Shown here: positions 1 through 8,480 of the stretch, piece by piece | Layout: each line of letters opens with the position of its first letter | Position numbering within the stretch: position 1 is the stretch's first letter | From: a virus | Strand: one strand, 5' to 3' | IMG/VR virus record: IMGVR_UViG_3300023199_000127 | Span: 116,793 to 180,792 of that record | DNA length: 64,000 bases | Position numbers and translations under genes: made by a program | The notes under the pieces: generated by a model | The model's database searches: none | Told to the model about the DNA's origin: nothing | What the model saw: the letters and a program-made list of their open reading frames with translations, nothing else

Positions 1-673
1 CCTCACCGGCCATGAGGGCCAGCATGATAGCAGGATCACCAACAACATCAGCTCTATGCAAAGCTTCCACTGCAGTCTCAATATCCTGCTGCTGGAATCC
101 AGCCTCCCGCAAAGCTTGACGTGCCATGTTTTTATGGCACTCCCAGAATCCCTTGTTCTCTGACTGCTTACCGCAGGCATCGACAAAGGCAGCAAAGCTA
201 CGACAGAATGTCTCTACATCCCTATCGTCTTCGTTTAGCTCATCCAGCCACTCCTGGAAGTTCCACTGGTGGCCACCTACATCTCCATGCCACTTCTTAA
301 TCCACGTATCAGCCTCCTCCAAGGAGTTTGTTACAGGGATATCGTTCTTATGGCAAAAGGTAACCTCACGGTCCGCTCCGGCCGAAAGGCCAGGGATGCG
401 GACCAGCATGTCACAACGCAGGATAACCTGCTCATCCATGCCCAGCCAATACTCCCACGTATGGTAGTACTTGCCTTCGTCCAGGATCTGTCCCAGATGG
501 GACAGATGCGGGACAAAAACTGCAGCACCCATTGCACGGACCTTATCGCCCCACTCAATAGCGGTACGCACATGGTCCATACGAACTTCCTCTTCGAATC
601 CACCATCGACATTCCGCTCACCAGAGAGCGGACCAGCAATGTAGATCAAAGGTTCAGAGGGTCTATTGCGCAT
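1..673 (-). CDS. DUF4406 / nucleoside 2-deoxyribosyltransferase-like protein (3' end outside window)
   Basis: The N-terminal half carries the deoxyribosyltransferase-like fold signature: IYIAGPLSG at residues 10-18, a Cys-Asp pair near 87-88, and SAGADRE at 97-103. This superfamily binds nucleotides or cleaves N-glycosidic bonds, so a role in nucleotide salvage or modification is likely, but the substrate is unknown. After about residue 120 a helical region follows (NKGFWE, then ALMAGE) that resembles the start of a MazG-like pyrophosphohydrolase, which would make this a fusion; that part is inference. The ATG at 673 is chosen for the AAAGGA ribosome site just upstream. The gene runs off the left edge, so length and stop are unknown. 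Confidence 0.6.
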   Translation of the reverse strand, partial: MRNRPSEPLIYIAGPLSGERNVDGGFEEEVRMDHVRTAIEWGDKVRAMGAAVFVPHLSHLGQILDEGKYYHTWEYWLGMDEQVILRCDMLVRIPGLSAGADREVTFCHKNDIPVTNSLEEADTWIKKWHGDVGGHQWNFQEWLDELNEDDRDVETFCRSFAAFVDACGKQSENKGFWECHKNMARQALREAGFQQQDIETAVEALHRADVVGDPAIMLALMAGE

Positions 674-864
674 TTGTTTTCCTTTGTACAATGTGAAGCC
701 AGTAATAACACTAACGTCAAGTCAAGACCAAATACTTTCTCTGACCATTGCCTTAATGTTCGATATCCCTTGGGTGCCTCTCGTCGCTCATACAAAGAGA
801 AAAACACACGCAGTGCCTGATGACGTTTATAAGAAGGAACCTTCCAGGGTTCATTCTTAATCAT
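646..864 (-). CDS. hypothetical protein, 72 aa (doubtful)
   Basis: An open frame of 72 codons starting at ATG 864. The first 50 residues have a plausible mixed composition (RHQALRVFFSLYERREAPKG), the last 20 less so. It overlaps the start of the next gene by 28 bases and has no clear Shine-Dalgarno sequence. Without it, 674-876 would be an unusually long gap here. No family is recognised. It could equally be a leader region. Confidence 0.35.
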   Translation of the reverse strand: MIKNEPWKVPSYKRHQALRVFFSLYERREAPKGYRTLRQWSEKVFGLDLTLVLLLASHCTKENKCAIDPLNL

Positions 865-876
865 TCGCGCAGGAAT

Positions 877-951
877 CTATATTCCTATCAGGATCCTGGC
901 ATAAGTATCAATCGGATCGTCGGGCATTTTATCGACAATACGGATAGCCAT
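877..951 (-). CDS. possible 24-aa mini-protein
   Basis: ATG at 951 lies 4 bases downstream of GGAGGATAGT, which also contains the TAG stop of the gene before it. The frame reads MAIRIVDKMPDDPIDTYARI and a few more residues to a stop at 877. The strong ribosome site and tight coupling are the only arguments for it. It may be a short functional peptide, a coupling leader, or chance. Confidence 0.35.
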   Translation of the reverse strand: MAIRIVDKMPDDPIDTYARILIGI

Positions 952-952
952 A

Positions 953-1582
953 CTATCCTCCGAGCTGATCTTGTAGTTCCTGAGAGATCTGCAAAGCAAC
1001 GATCTTACCACCTCCAGGTCCCTGCATGCGGATAGGGCTAGCAAGACAAATGATGGGCAGAACACGCCCAAGAACTTCCGGCTTCCATCCCCTAGTCTGG
1101 TCTTCCCATTCCTGAAAATAGTTCGGAGCTTCCCGGTTCGTATGAATGAACATGAAATGACGAGTAAGCTGGCGGAGCCAGTCCATTCCCTGTAGTTCGC
1201 TACACAGTACAGCTCTGTAGAACGCAGGGAAATCATTCAATGACATGACCATCCAATCCCCTCTTAGGGTAAGGATCATGCGCATCTTATCGAGCGGAAA
1301 GCTAGCCGGGAACTTCTCTCGTTCCTTCTTGTAGCGCTTTGGCCACGTAGCTACATCGCTCTTGAGATTTCCAGTGTGTTTGCACTCGACAATAATCGAG
1401 TCAAACGGCTTAGGCCAATCCTTCTTACCGATGTGCTCATACCACTCGTCAACATCAACCACCACGTCGGACGGCGATGTGCCTGTCCGACGATGATCGT
1501 TCTTCAGGCTCTGTTTATGACGCTCAGTGCCGAAGAGTTTAGCGACAGATCGTTCGTGGACTTTCCAAGCTTTATCTACCAT
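953..1582 (-). CDS. PD-(D/E)XK nuclease-like protein
   Basis: 209 aa. The N-terminal part (KVHERSVAKLFGTERHKQS, then SPSDVVVDVD and IIVECKH) matches the layout of small phage and archaeal resolvase-like PD-(D/E)XK nucleases: a helix with ERxVAKxxG, an Asp in a strand, and a catalytic ExK strand read here as ECK. Such enzymes cut branched or recombination-intermediate DNA. The C-terminal 100 residues are unrecognised. It lies 5 bases after thymidylate kinase in the same transcription unit. Assignment to the superfamily is by motif only. Confidence 0.45.
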   Translation of the reverse strand: MVDKAWKVHERSVAKLFGTERHKQSLKNDHRRTGTSPSDVVVDVDEWYEHIGKKDWPKPFDSIIVECKHTGNLKSDVATWPKRYKKEREKFPASFPLDKMRMILTLRGDWMVMSLNDFPAFYRAVLCSELQGMDWLRQLTRHFMFIHTNREAPNYFQEWEDQTRGWKPEVLGRVLPIICLASPIRMQGPGGGKIVALQISQELQDQLGG

Positions 1583-1587
1583 AGCTG

Positions 1588-2361
1588 TTACAGAATACCA
1601 TGGGCCCTGATATGCACCATGATCTCCTTATGAATCTCTTCGGCCGGCCTATCTGCCCAGACACGCATCACGGGACCGTACTCGACGTCGTTCCAGTTAT
1701 GCTCAAAGAGATTCTCAAAAGCCTCCTGAGTTTTCAGGAGGCGATCGCCCTTCTCGTAAAGACTCTGCTGAACTTTACCACCTGCACCAGCCCCTTCAGC
1801 ACGACGCTTGATACGATTCATCGTGACCTCCACAGGCTGGTCCAGCCAGATCCAAAGATCAGGAGCCTTAAGTTTCTCAGCAGCCACGAGAGCCAGCTGC
1901 TGGACCTCGGGGCTGTTGAACTGATAGGCATAAGTGCTAGCCCAACTACGAGACTGAATGACGAAGGTTCTATCGATTTCCTCATTCTCCTTACGTAGCC
2001 AAGCAGCATGATGCTCATGCTCCTCCAGATCATAAGGAGTCAGCTCACCACGAGATTCCGAATTACTGCCCCAGACCTTACGGTCCAAGGAGATCATATC
2101 CGTAAGGAACAGTGGAGACGTCATTAGATGTGCCACACTGGGATCCATTCCATGCTCACTGATTTCCTGCCAAGCCTTACGGAGCATCTCGCCATACTGC
2201 GTCTGCTCATTCTGAGGAAGACCCGGGTCATTACCACCCGTAGGCGTGCGCAGAAAGTAGGGCACCTTCCCATACGTCTGCACATTGGTATGCAGCATTT
2301 GAAGCTGGGTATCCTTACCCGTACCGTCAATGCCCTCGATAATGATGTGGCGTGCACTCAT
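1588..2361 (-). CDS. tmk: thymidylate kinase (dTMP kinase)
   Basis: 257 aa. It phosphorylates dTMP to dTDP for phage DNA synthesis. The Walker A motif EGIDGTGKDTQ is at residues 9-19, the strand/helix IQSRSWASTYAYQ replaces the usual DRY-S-AYQ element, and a LID-like basic segment (RIKRRAEGAGAGGK) follows. The length exceeds typical bacterial dTMP kinase (about 210 aa) because of an insertion around residues 85-130. The dR of the DRY motif is changed, so a relaxed substrate (dNMP kinase) is possible. ThyX at 45.7 kb would supply its substrate. Confidence 0.8.
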   Translation of the reverse strand: MSARHIIIEGIDGTGKDTQLQMLHTNVQTYGKVPYFLRTPTGGNDPGLPQNEQTQYGEMLRKAWQEISEHGMDPSVAHLMTSPLFLTDMISLDRKVWGSNSESRGELTPYDLEEHEHHAAWLRKENEEIDRTFVIQSRSWASTYAYQFNSPEVQQLALVAAEKLKAPDLWIWLDQPVEVTMNRIKRRAEGAGAGGKVQQSLYEKGDRLLKTQEAFENLFEHNWNDVEYGPVMRVWADRPAEEIHKEIMVHIRAHGIL

Positions 2362-2404
2362 AGTTTTCTCTGTATGTAAGAACTACTCCTAAGCACTAGA
2401 CGGC

Positions 2405-2427
2405 GAAGCGAGGAGTATCCTCGCTTC
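2405..2427 (-). terminator. stem-loop between SSB-like gene and tmk
   Basis: Perfect 9-bp inverted repeat (GAAGCGAGG / CCTCGCTTC) with a 5-base loop in the 96-base gap between the two genes. There is no U-run on either strand, so it is more likely an RNA stability or processing hairpin, or a weak terminator. Confidence 0.5.
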
Positions 2428-2457
2428 TCCCTCTAGCTAGTACTACAGAGTTCAACC

Positions 2458-3075
2458 CTAGAAAGGGATGTCCTCGTCGGGAAGATCGTCACCACCAGCC
2501 ACCGGCGGAGTAGCCGGAGCAGCAGGGGCGGCAGGCGCTGCAGGTGCAGCCGGTGCCGCGGGAGCTGCGGGTGCAGCTGGCGGCGCAGCCGGAGTGGTCG
2601 GAGCCGGCTGGGTCGGAGGCGTGGGGCCTCCAGAAGCAGCAGCCGGGGCATTGTTGCCCTTGTCAGGCGCCGGAGAACCGACAGGGAGACCAAGGCGAGC
2701 ACACTCAGCCTCATAGTCCTTGATGATCTTGTCGGTGAACTTGAAGAACAAGTTCTTGTCCTCCGGGAAGAAGTAGACGACATTCGCCCACTCATCCTTG
2801 CCATTCTTCTGGTACTTGCGGCTGGGCATGGCAACCCACCACTTGTTCTTGTCCCGGGAGAAGCGGATGATCAGATCCTGGATCGAGACCCAACGCTGTC
2901 CACCAGCTTCCGGTTTCTTGTTGTATACATCGACCGTGACCCGGGCAAACATGCCCTTCTGGATCATAGCCGCCGTACCCAGCTGGACTTTATTTACCAG
3001 CCACATACGGTTCACATCGCCACCAGTAGTGGCTGCGGCCGCCGGTGCTGCCGGCGGAGGGGGAGGGGTACTCAT
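2458..3075 (-). CDS. single-stranded DNA-binding protein-like, with Pro-Ala linker and SSB-type acidic tip
   Basis: 205 aa. Residues about 20-130 form a beta-rich globular domain (WLVNKVQLGTAAMIQKGMF, then ARVTVDVYN) consistent with an OB fold, but not close to a known SSB by eye. Residues about 140-195 are a disordered Pro/Ala linker built from PAA repeats. The end, DDLPDEDIPF, closely resembles the bacterial SSB C-terminal tip (DDDIPF), which docks replication partners. The gene sits between recombination genes and tmk; its ATGA start overlaps the stop of the preceding gene. The SSB role is inferred from the tail, domain layout and neighbours. Confidence 0.6.
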   Translation of the reverse strand: MSTPPPPPAAPAAAATTGGDVNRMWLVNKVQLGTAAMIQKGMFARVTVDVYNKKPEAGGQRWVSIQDLIIRFSRDKNKWWVAMPSRKYQKNGKDEWANVVYFFPEDKNLFFKFTDKIIKDYEAECARLGLPVGSPAPDKGNNAPAAASGGPTPPTQPAPTTPAAPPAAPAAPAAPAAPAAPAAPAAPATPPVAGGDDLPDEDIPF

Positions 3076-3668
3076 ACTTCGGTTTCTCCTTGAGCTTCTT
3101 CATGCTCATCTATCAAATCGTCCGGTAATGCATCTCCATGAGCGTAGACACTACTACTAATAGTGCCCATCCTCTGGTACATGCGTTCTTCAATCGTTTC
3201 TCGTTCTTTCCCAAGCTTACTAATGAATTTCAGGAAACGCTGGAGACTCAGAACAGTAGGTTGTGCAGTCGACAGGATGTGGATTATGGCACGCAGCCCT
3301 ACCTGTGCTCCTACTGCTGCGTATACCATTTCATCTTCACAGTCATCCTCATCGACATGGTCGATGAGGTACCTCACGTCACACTCAAAAATGTCCCAGA
3401 GAAGACGGACTACGTCAACTATTCTGGGATCATCATTTTGTTCACGTGCATTTTCATAAGCAATGCAAACTGCATTCTCTGCTGCAGCTTGTAACTCACG
3501 AGATCTATTCAACAAACCCGTTATCGAAGCTCGCAGTTTTTTGGCAACACGTTCATGATCCTGAGCAGACTCAACTAGCAGCATTGCTCGTTGCCACGCT
3601 TGGTCTGCATCAAGTCCAGTATGCTCTAGATACTCAGGAAGGCCTGCCAGTCCAACACGTTGAGCCAT
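3072..3668 (-). CDS. hypothetical protein between recA and SSB-like gene
   Basis: 198 aa, predicted largely helical and acidic (DHVDEDDCEDEM in the middle, DEHEEAQGETEV at the end). No motif is recognised. Start and stop overlap both neighbours by four bases or fewer, so it is translationally coupled to the RecA-like and SSB-like genes. A recombination-accessory role, such as loading, is possible from position only. Confidence 0.7.
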   Translation of the reverse strand: MAQRVGLAGLPEYLEHTGLDADQAWQRAMLLVESAQDHERVAKKLRASITGLLNRSRELQAAAENAVCIAYENAREQNDDPRIVDVVRLLWDIFECDVRYLIDHVDEDDCEDEMVYAAVGAQVGLRAIIHILSTAQPTVLSLQRFLKFISKLGKERETIEERMYQRMGTISSSVYAHGDALPDDLIDEHEEAQGETEV

Positions 3669-4918
3669 TAGAAGGGCGTAGTCTCCTCGGAAGTCTCTGA
3701 CTCAGGATCAAAACCATCCTGTACGCCACCAACTTCCTGGAACTCAGTGAGGTTTCTAATGTCATCGCGAATCATCTCGAGAACCTCCGGGTTCTCTACG
3801 ATGAACTTCTTGGCATTGTCTTTGCCTTTGATGCGATTCTGACCCTTACTATCCTCCGGGAAGCCCTTGTACTTGTAGTAGGCACCACCCTGTAGGATTA
3901 CACCAAGAGCCATAGCGCTGTTAATAGCTGCAGCATCGGTGTCAAAGCCAAGTCCAAACTGGAAGGGCAGAGCAATCTCATGACCTTCCGTGGCAGACTG
4001 TTTGGTCTTATCGATCTTGATGATGCCATTGTAACCAAGCATCACCTTCTTCTTCTGCCCATCCGGCATGACAATATCGCCCTTGCGATCCTTGTCATAT
4101 TGTCGTCGAAGAAATAGTCTCAGGTGGGCAAAGTGCTTCAATGCAGTGCCACCCTTCTGCTGGTAGGACGTACGTCCAGTGGGATTAATGTCCTGATACA
4201 CATGGCCGATGAGAATCTGAACCATCGGATTCTCGAGGCCACCAAGCTTAAGGTTAGCAATACCCAGGAACTTACTGAGCACCTTCGGCAAAGCGGCTAC
4301 CGTATCAGCGTGTACAGTCTTCGCCACGCCATCCTGGCCAATCTTGGCAGGCTTACTCTGGATCTCCTGCGAGGTGACAAAGCCACCAAGAGAGTCGACC
4401 ACGTAGCCAACAAATGCACCAGTCTCACCAAGGTCCAGCAGCATCTGTACAAGATCTTCCATGATGGCAGTGCCAGGCAGAAGCACCAGACGAGTCAAGT
4501 CGATGCCAATATGCTCAGCATACGACTTGTCGAAAGAGTTCTCCGTATCCACCCAGATCCAGTCACCGATCTCGTTGTTCTGCATCCAGTGAGCAATGAT
4601 CTGCATGATCAAAGTGGTCTTGCCGGCGCCGGGGTTACCGAACACCGTTGTGAACTTGCCCTTCGGCAAACCGCCACCGCTAAGTCTATCAAGCTCCGGG
4701 AACGGAGTGCCAACGCGCTCGTACTCCACGAAACGCTTCATTGACTCATCGTTCGCGTAGCCCACATGTGCGCGCGGGTATTGCTCCTGCAACTTGTTCA
4801 TAAGAAGCTTCGCTTTACGCTGCTTATTCGCCTGCTCTTTCTTTAGATCAGGTTGAATAGTTAGTGCCGCCGCCTTTTTAGTGGCCTTCTTCTTCGAGGC
4901 CTTCTTCTTAGCTGCCAT
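3668..4918 (-). CDS. recA: RecA-like recombinase
   Basis: 416 aa. RecA/UvsX-type strand-exchange ATPase. A lysine-rich N-terminal tail (about 35 residues) is followed by the core: Walker A GNPGAGKTT at about 94-102, a glutamate region WVDTENSFD, Walker B VGYVVDSLGG, and an L2-like stretch ending NPTGRTSYQQKGGTALK. The C-terminal extension is acidic and ends SEETTPF. ATG 4918 is preferred over an upstream in-frame start because AGAGGA precedes it and it overlaps the previous gene by 11 bases. A second RecA-fold ATPase is encoded at 31.5 kb. Confidence 0.88.
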   Translation of the reverse strand: MAAKKKASKKKATKKAAALTIQPDLKKEQANKQRKAKLLMNKLQEQYPRAHVGYANDESMKRFVEYERVGTPFPELDRLSGGGLPKGKFTTVFGNPGAGKTTLIMQIIAHWMQNNEIGDWIWVDTENSFDKSYAEHIGIDLTRLVLLPGTAIMEDLVQMLLDLGETGAFVGYVVDSLGGFVTSQEIQSKPAKIGQDGVAKTVHADTVAALPKVLSKFLGIANLKLGGLENPMVQILIGHVYQDINPTGRTSYQQKGGTALKHFAHLRLFLRRQYDKDRKGDIVMPDGQKKKVMLGYNGIIKIDKTKQSATEGHEIALPFQFGLGFDTDAAAINSAMALGVILQGGAYYKYKGFPEDSKGQNRIKGKDNAKKFIVENPEVLEMIRDDIRNLTEFQEVGGVQDGFDPESETSEETTPF

Positions 4919-5258
4919 GGTCCTCTTTTCTATAGTCATCCAGTTCCTCATACAGTCCAATGAAATCATCCCAGCGCAGGACAGCGAAGGTATCACCACG
5001 CTTAGTCCTATGTACCATGAGAGGCATTTTACTGTGGAGGAGGGACACTCTCAGGGTTTTCTCGATCCATTCCCTACGAAAGGCTACGCCCTCAGCGTAG
5101 CCGTTCTTCGCCTCGATCTGAAAATCCTTGGTCTGCAGGTCCGCGTCACTAAAGACAGCACCTGAGTTCAAGGTTTCTCTGATGTCATCAGGGAGGGGCC
5201 AACTGTTCTTAATGAACAGTTCCAGATCATCTCCCTGAGTCTTGTTGGGATTAGTCAT
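4908..5258 (-). CDS. PD-(D/E)XK (resolvase-like) nuclease
   Basis: 116 aa. Motif order fits small Holliday-junction-type nucleases: SDADLQTKDFQIEAKN supplies the Asp, and a strand ending in the ExK pair (IEAKN) is followed by a basic helix (FRREWIEKTL). Its position immediately before the RecA-like gene supports a recombination role. It is short but complete for this superfamily. The family is inferred from the motif alone. Confidence 0.5.
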   Translation of the reverse strand: MTNPNKTQGDDLELFIKNSWPLPDDIRETLNSGAVFSDADLQTKDFQIEAKNGYAEGVAFRREWIEKTLRVSLLHSKMPLMVHRTKRGDTFAVLRWDDFIGLYEELDDYRKEDHGS

Positions 5259-5263
5259 GCTAT

Positions 5264-5638
5264 CTAGGTAGAAATTACCAAAGGAAGGGTAAATGCTACA
5301 TTATCCCTATCACGATCTGTCTTGTCGTGAGGAGGTGCCGGGGGCGCTACAGCAGGATGCCAGTAGCCCCTGAACTTACCATGGCATCTAGCAAAACGTC
5401 CTAGATTTGTACGCTTGTAGATCAGGCTGTTCCCTGCACGATTCACTCGCACCCTATACGGCCCAGTCATGAACCTCACCCAACGCCGTTGGCGATAGGC
5501 ATAGATCTTTGCAAGCCAGACTTTACCCTGGGCTCCCTCGTTACGACACTCGGAGTACCAATACCAGCCGTTCTTCTCCGGCAGTTCATCGCTCCAAAGA
5601 GAAGAGAATGCACGACCAGAATCGATCCTCGCGGCCAT
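5264..5638 (-). CDS. hypothetical protein, 124 aa
   Basis: Start at ATG 5638 is chosen for AAGGAA upstream; an in-frame TTG at 5686 lacks this. The protein is rich in Trp, Tyr and Arg (NGWYWYSECRNEG, YRQRRWVRF), which suggests a small beta-rich domain, then a proline-rich tail. No family is recognised. Confidence 0.6.
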   Translation of the reverse strand: MAARIDSGRAFSSLWSDELPEKNGWYWYSECRNEGAQGKVWLAKIYAYRQRRWVRFMTGPYRVRVNRAGNSLIYKRTNLGRFARCHGKFRGYWHPAVAPPAPPHDKTDRDRDNVAFTLPLVIST

Positions 5639-5686
5639 GTTCCATTCCTTAACAATAGTTTCAGTCTGTCTTTGTGTACTCCACAA

Positions 5687-5965
5687 CTACCCATAGTCTG
5701 GCGCCCACCCCATTTCAGGCCCATCGTAGAAGACGTCATCATCGCCTCCATCTACAATATCGTCGCCAGATCTACCAGAAAGTACTAGACCGGCAGGCTG
5801 AGTGGGATCCAGACCAAGCGCAGCTCTACGTGCGCCAGCACGTTGAGTAATGCGTTTCTTGGCCGCATTCCACGTCATCCATGACACATCACGCACGATC
5901 AAACGTAGTAACGTGTAGGCGAAGAGGCCTGCTACCTGTCTAACCAGATAGTGAGGGGAACTCAT
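5687..5965 (-). CDS. hypothetical protein, 92 aa
   Basis: The N-terminal 30 residues are hydrophobic and amphipathic (LVRQVAGLFAYTLLRLIV), then a basic segment, then an acidic Gly/Asp tail. It may be peripherally membrane associated. It overlaps the previous stop by four bases (ATGA). No family is recognised. Confidence 0.6.
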   Translation of the reverse strand: MSSPHYLVRQVAGLFAYTLLRLIVRDVSWMTWNAAKKRITQRAGARRAALGLDPTQPAGLVLSGRSGDDIVDGGDDDVFYDGPEMGWAPDYG

Positions 5966-6423
5966 TCGAAGTCAGATTCTAGATCAATATCATCCGGAAC
6001 TGAATCGATCTTAGGATCCTCATCAGGGGGAAGATCATCTTCCGGCGACTTAGGCTCCGGATAATCAAGCACCGGAACCATGTTGTGCGGATCCAGATGC
6101 GAGCGTCGCTCTCCCATGTACAAGCCAAAGAGAAACGCCTCCATGAGGTGCTTGTGAATCAAGACCGCAAAGAAGGGGTGCTGAGCGAATAGACCTTGTA
6201 GCCTACGGCCCAACTGATTGACAGTGGAGTAGTGAACCTCCTCTGCATAGTCCATCAAGGCCGGTTCCTTGTCGTAGCAACGACTCTTCCATGCTTCGGA
6301 ACGACCCAGGTGAGTGGCGATCTGGGAAAATTCCTTGATCACCTTCTCGCTGATCAGGCCACGGTCATCAGGCGCCGTTGGCCGAGGGGTCTTGTCCGGG
6401 ATGGGGTTCTTGTCCTTGCTCAC
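5962..6423 (-). CDS. hypothetical protein, 153 aa
   Basis: GTG start at 6423 with GAGG upstream. A helical central part (residues 25-105, including HLMEAFLFGLYMGERR) is followed by a strongly acidic proline-rich tail (DDLPPDEDP and DDIDLESDFE). The acidic Phe-containing tail resembles those of other replication-region proteins here. Function is unknown. Confidence 0.65.
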   Translation of the reverse strand: MSKDKNPIPDKTPRPTAPDDRGLISEKVIKEFSQIATHLGRSEAWKSRCYDKEPALMDYAEEVHYSTVNQLGRRLQGLFAQHPFFAVLIHKHLMEAFLFGLYMGERRSHLDPHNMVPVLDYPEPKSPEDDLPPDEDPKIDSVPDDIDLESDFE

Positions 6424-6898
6424 GAATTTTAGCCTCGATGCGTTCTCGTTCTTCTTGATTGATATCTCTAACTTCCACGCGTACTTCGCACTTCTTGTTT
6501 TTCAAGAACCGGCCTACCAGTAGACCATGCGTGAAGTAGGAGTGGAAATTACCCATTGCTGCTCTAATGCCTCCGTCGGCAAAGCCTACGAAGGCATAGA
6601 AGTTTGTCAGAGCCATGTCAGGGTACTTCTTCTGCGCAGTATCTACATCCTCCGCAGTCACAACGGGTTCACCATCCTCTTCCTCGTCAGGCCTAGTATC
6701 CTCGTTGCGTTTCTCAATGATTCTCTTCACCGCAAGACAGATCTCTTTGCTAAGCCAACGTCGTGTCTCACCTTCCCCACCAGGGATTACTGAGACAATG
6801 ATCAGCTCTGTCTTCTTGCCTCGATAGAGATCCCACAAAGTATCTGTGCTCTCATCGAAGTAGTGAGTGGCGATCTGATTTGCGCCTTCAAAATTCAT
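6368..6898 (-). CDS. hypothetical protein upstream of small acidic genes
   Basis: 176 aa. Mixed alpha/beta N-terminal 60 residues, an acidic stretch (EDTRPDEEEDGEP) near residue 70, and a charged helical C-terminus (NQEERERIEAKIREQGQ). No motif is recognised. It directly follows the sliding clamp with a four-base overlap and overlaps the next gene by 56 bases, which is long for this genome. Confidence 0.65.
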   Translation of the reverse strand: MNFEGANQIATHYFDESTDTLWDLYRGKKTELIIVSVIPGGEGETRRWLSKEICLAVKRIIEKRNEDTRPDEEEDGEPVVTAEDVDTAQKKYPDMALTNFYAFVGFADGGIRAAMGNFHSYFTHGLLVGRFLKNKKCEVRVEVRDINQEERERIEAKIREQGQEPHPGQDPSANGA

Positions 6899-8016
6899 GA
6901 GTCCAACTCTCGCAGTGCATTCACGGGATCAAGTGAAATGACCTCGTGACTTTCCTGATCCACCAAGTGTAGCATAGGCGAACCCTCAATACCCAGGTTC
7001 TCCTGGATCTTGATAATGATCTTCTTGAATGAGCTATTGCTCACAGCATTCAGAAGCCGACTGCCAGTAACACCAAAGGAATAGTTCTTCTGGAGGGTTG
7101 AAGTTGCTTCCAGATCGAACGCAACCTCATTACCCTCTTCTTCACCAAACCAATAGGCTTTGCCGTCCTCAAGACGACAGGTGATCAAGGCTTCCTTGCC
7201 TAGCACCTGTACTGCAGTACTCAGTTCGCTATGTAGCTCCTTTTTGTCCAGCTCCACCGAATCTACGAAGGTGATATTCTGGAACATCTCGAGCACTTGA
7301 GAAACGAACTTAGGTTCCTTCTGCTGTTTCAGGGCAAGCGTATTGCCCGGAGATGACATGACAAGCCACTTGTCGGAGAGCCTTACGGTGATGAATTCAC
7401 CGAGGGTACCCAATCGTACAAGTTCCTTTCCGGCTACGAATGCACGTTTGTCCTGAGGTAGGAGGTCGCAGTCGACCATAATGATCTGGTCTACCCAGGC
7501 AGCCAAAAGCTGCCTGGGGAGAACCGTTACACAACGCGCAGTCAGAGGTCCAGCAGAAGAGGACGCAAAGCAATGCTCTGCACGCTCGATGTTCGGAATG
7601 GGATTAGAGATCCCGTCAAGCACCTTCTCTGCCTTGGTAACACCCTCGGGGAACCTACCAAACATGGTAGGTTCGAAGGTAGCTACCTTGATCTTGCCGA
7701 ACTTGATACCGGTCTTGAGAAACCGGATTTCTTGGACACCCTTGGCCTTTGCCAGTTGTCTAGTTGCAGCCAGCAACTTAGGACCCTCTACTGCCACTCG
7801 AATAGACTCCTCCGGACCCTTCTCCACTTCCATTGAAAGCTGGAGGATAGCCAGATTAGACTGGCTACGGAAGAAGAGTCTGCCGTCCTTGTAGACGACG
7901 GCGACCATACCACCCGTTGCAGTGTCTTTCTCAGTACGAGCAAGACGCTCGATTTCGACGACAATGCGTTTGAGTTCGACCGTATCCAGAGAGATCTTGA
8001 TGCCAGTAGACGCCAT
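6895..8016 (-). CDS. DNA sliding clamp (beta-clamp-like)
   Basis: 373 aa, the usual size of a bacterial DnaN subunit (about 366). The sequence alternates beta strands and short helices in three similar blocks (about 1-125, 126-250, 251-373), as in beta clamps, with strands such as FITVRLSDKWLVMSSPG and SFGVTGSRLLNAV. No catalytic motif is expected. It would ring DNA and tether the DnaE polymerase encoded at 25.4 kb. The call rests on length, periodicity and context rather than a diagnostic motif. Confidence 0.65.
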   Translation of the reverse strand: MASTGIKISLDTVELKRIVVEIERLARTEKDTATGGMVAVVYKDGRLFFRSQSNLAILQLSMEVEKGPEESIRVAVEGPKLLAATRQLAKAKGVQEIRFLKTGIKFGKIKVATFEPTMFGRFPEGVTKAEKVLDGISNPIPNIERAEHCFASSSAGPLTARCVTVLPRQLLAAWVDQIIMVDCDLLPQDKRAFVAGKELVRLGTLGEFITVRLSDKWLVMSSPGNTLALKQQKEPKFVSQVLEMFQNITFVDSVELDKKELHSELSTAVQVLGKEALITCRLEDGKAYWFGEEEGNEVAFDLEATSTLQKNYSFGVTGSRLLNAVSNSSFKKIIIKIQENLGIEGSPMLHLVDQESHEVISLDPVNALRELDS

Positions 8017-8018
8017 AA

Positions 8019-8480
8019 CTAACGAGGCTTCAGAATAGTCATCGCTTTGTTGGCCTCACCATAGACACCAATGACAGCCTGAACGTCACGAGTGTGCAGA
8101 TGCTGCACCACGTTCTCGGCCAGCTCCTGAAGATTCTCCTCAGGGACATCGGCAGCGATCACGATGCGACCAGAACCGACCTGAATAGGCATCGGATCCT
8201 CGACATGCGGGTCACGGCGACAGGTGACATAAAGGTCACCAGTGGCGGGCTGCACCCAGGCAGTGTAGGGAACAAACTTCGGGTCGATACCGAAAGCCAT
8301 GAGGGCCTCAAGACGCGGGATCTTGAAGGTACCATGCTCGACCTCGTTCACATCGAGAGTCTTGGTACCCTTCACCAGCTCCATCTCTGCCATGATCTCC
8401 GCGGCTTCGCGTCGTTCCCCTTCCGGAATCTTGGCAAGCAGCTGCTTGGCCAGCTTCTTGCTATCCACCTGTTCGGGCAT
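8019..8480 (-). CDS. hypothetical protein, 153 aa
   Basis: ATG 8480 follows AGGAG with 8 bases spacing. Helical residues 1-50, then a beta-rich part (WVQPATGDLYVTCRRDPHVED, then GRIVIAADV). It sits two bases before the clamp gene's start region and is probably co-translated with it. No family is recognised; a clamp-loading or clamp-accessory role would be guesswork. Confidence 0.65.
   Translation of the reverse strand: MPEQVDSKKLAKQLLAKIPEGERREAAEIMAEMELVKGTKTLDVNEVEHGTFKIPRLEALMAFGIDPKFVPYTAWVQPATGDLYVTCRRDPHVEDPMPIQVGSGRIVIAADVPEENLQELAENVVQHLHTRDVQAVIGVYGEANKAMTILKPR

Noticed and set aside
671-735. Sigma70-type promoter TTGACTTGACG upstream of the first gene
   Set aside because: A -35-like hexamer is present but no acceptable -10 at 16-18 bases was found.
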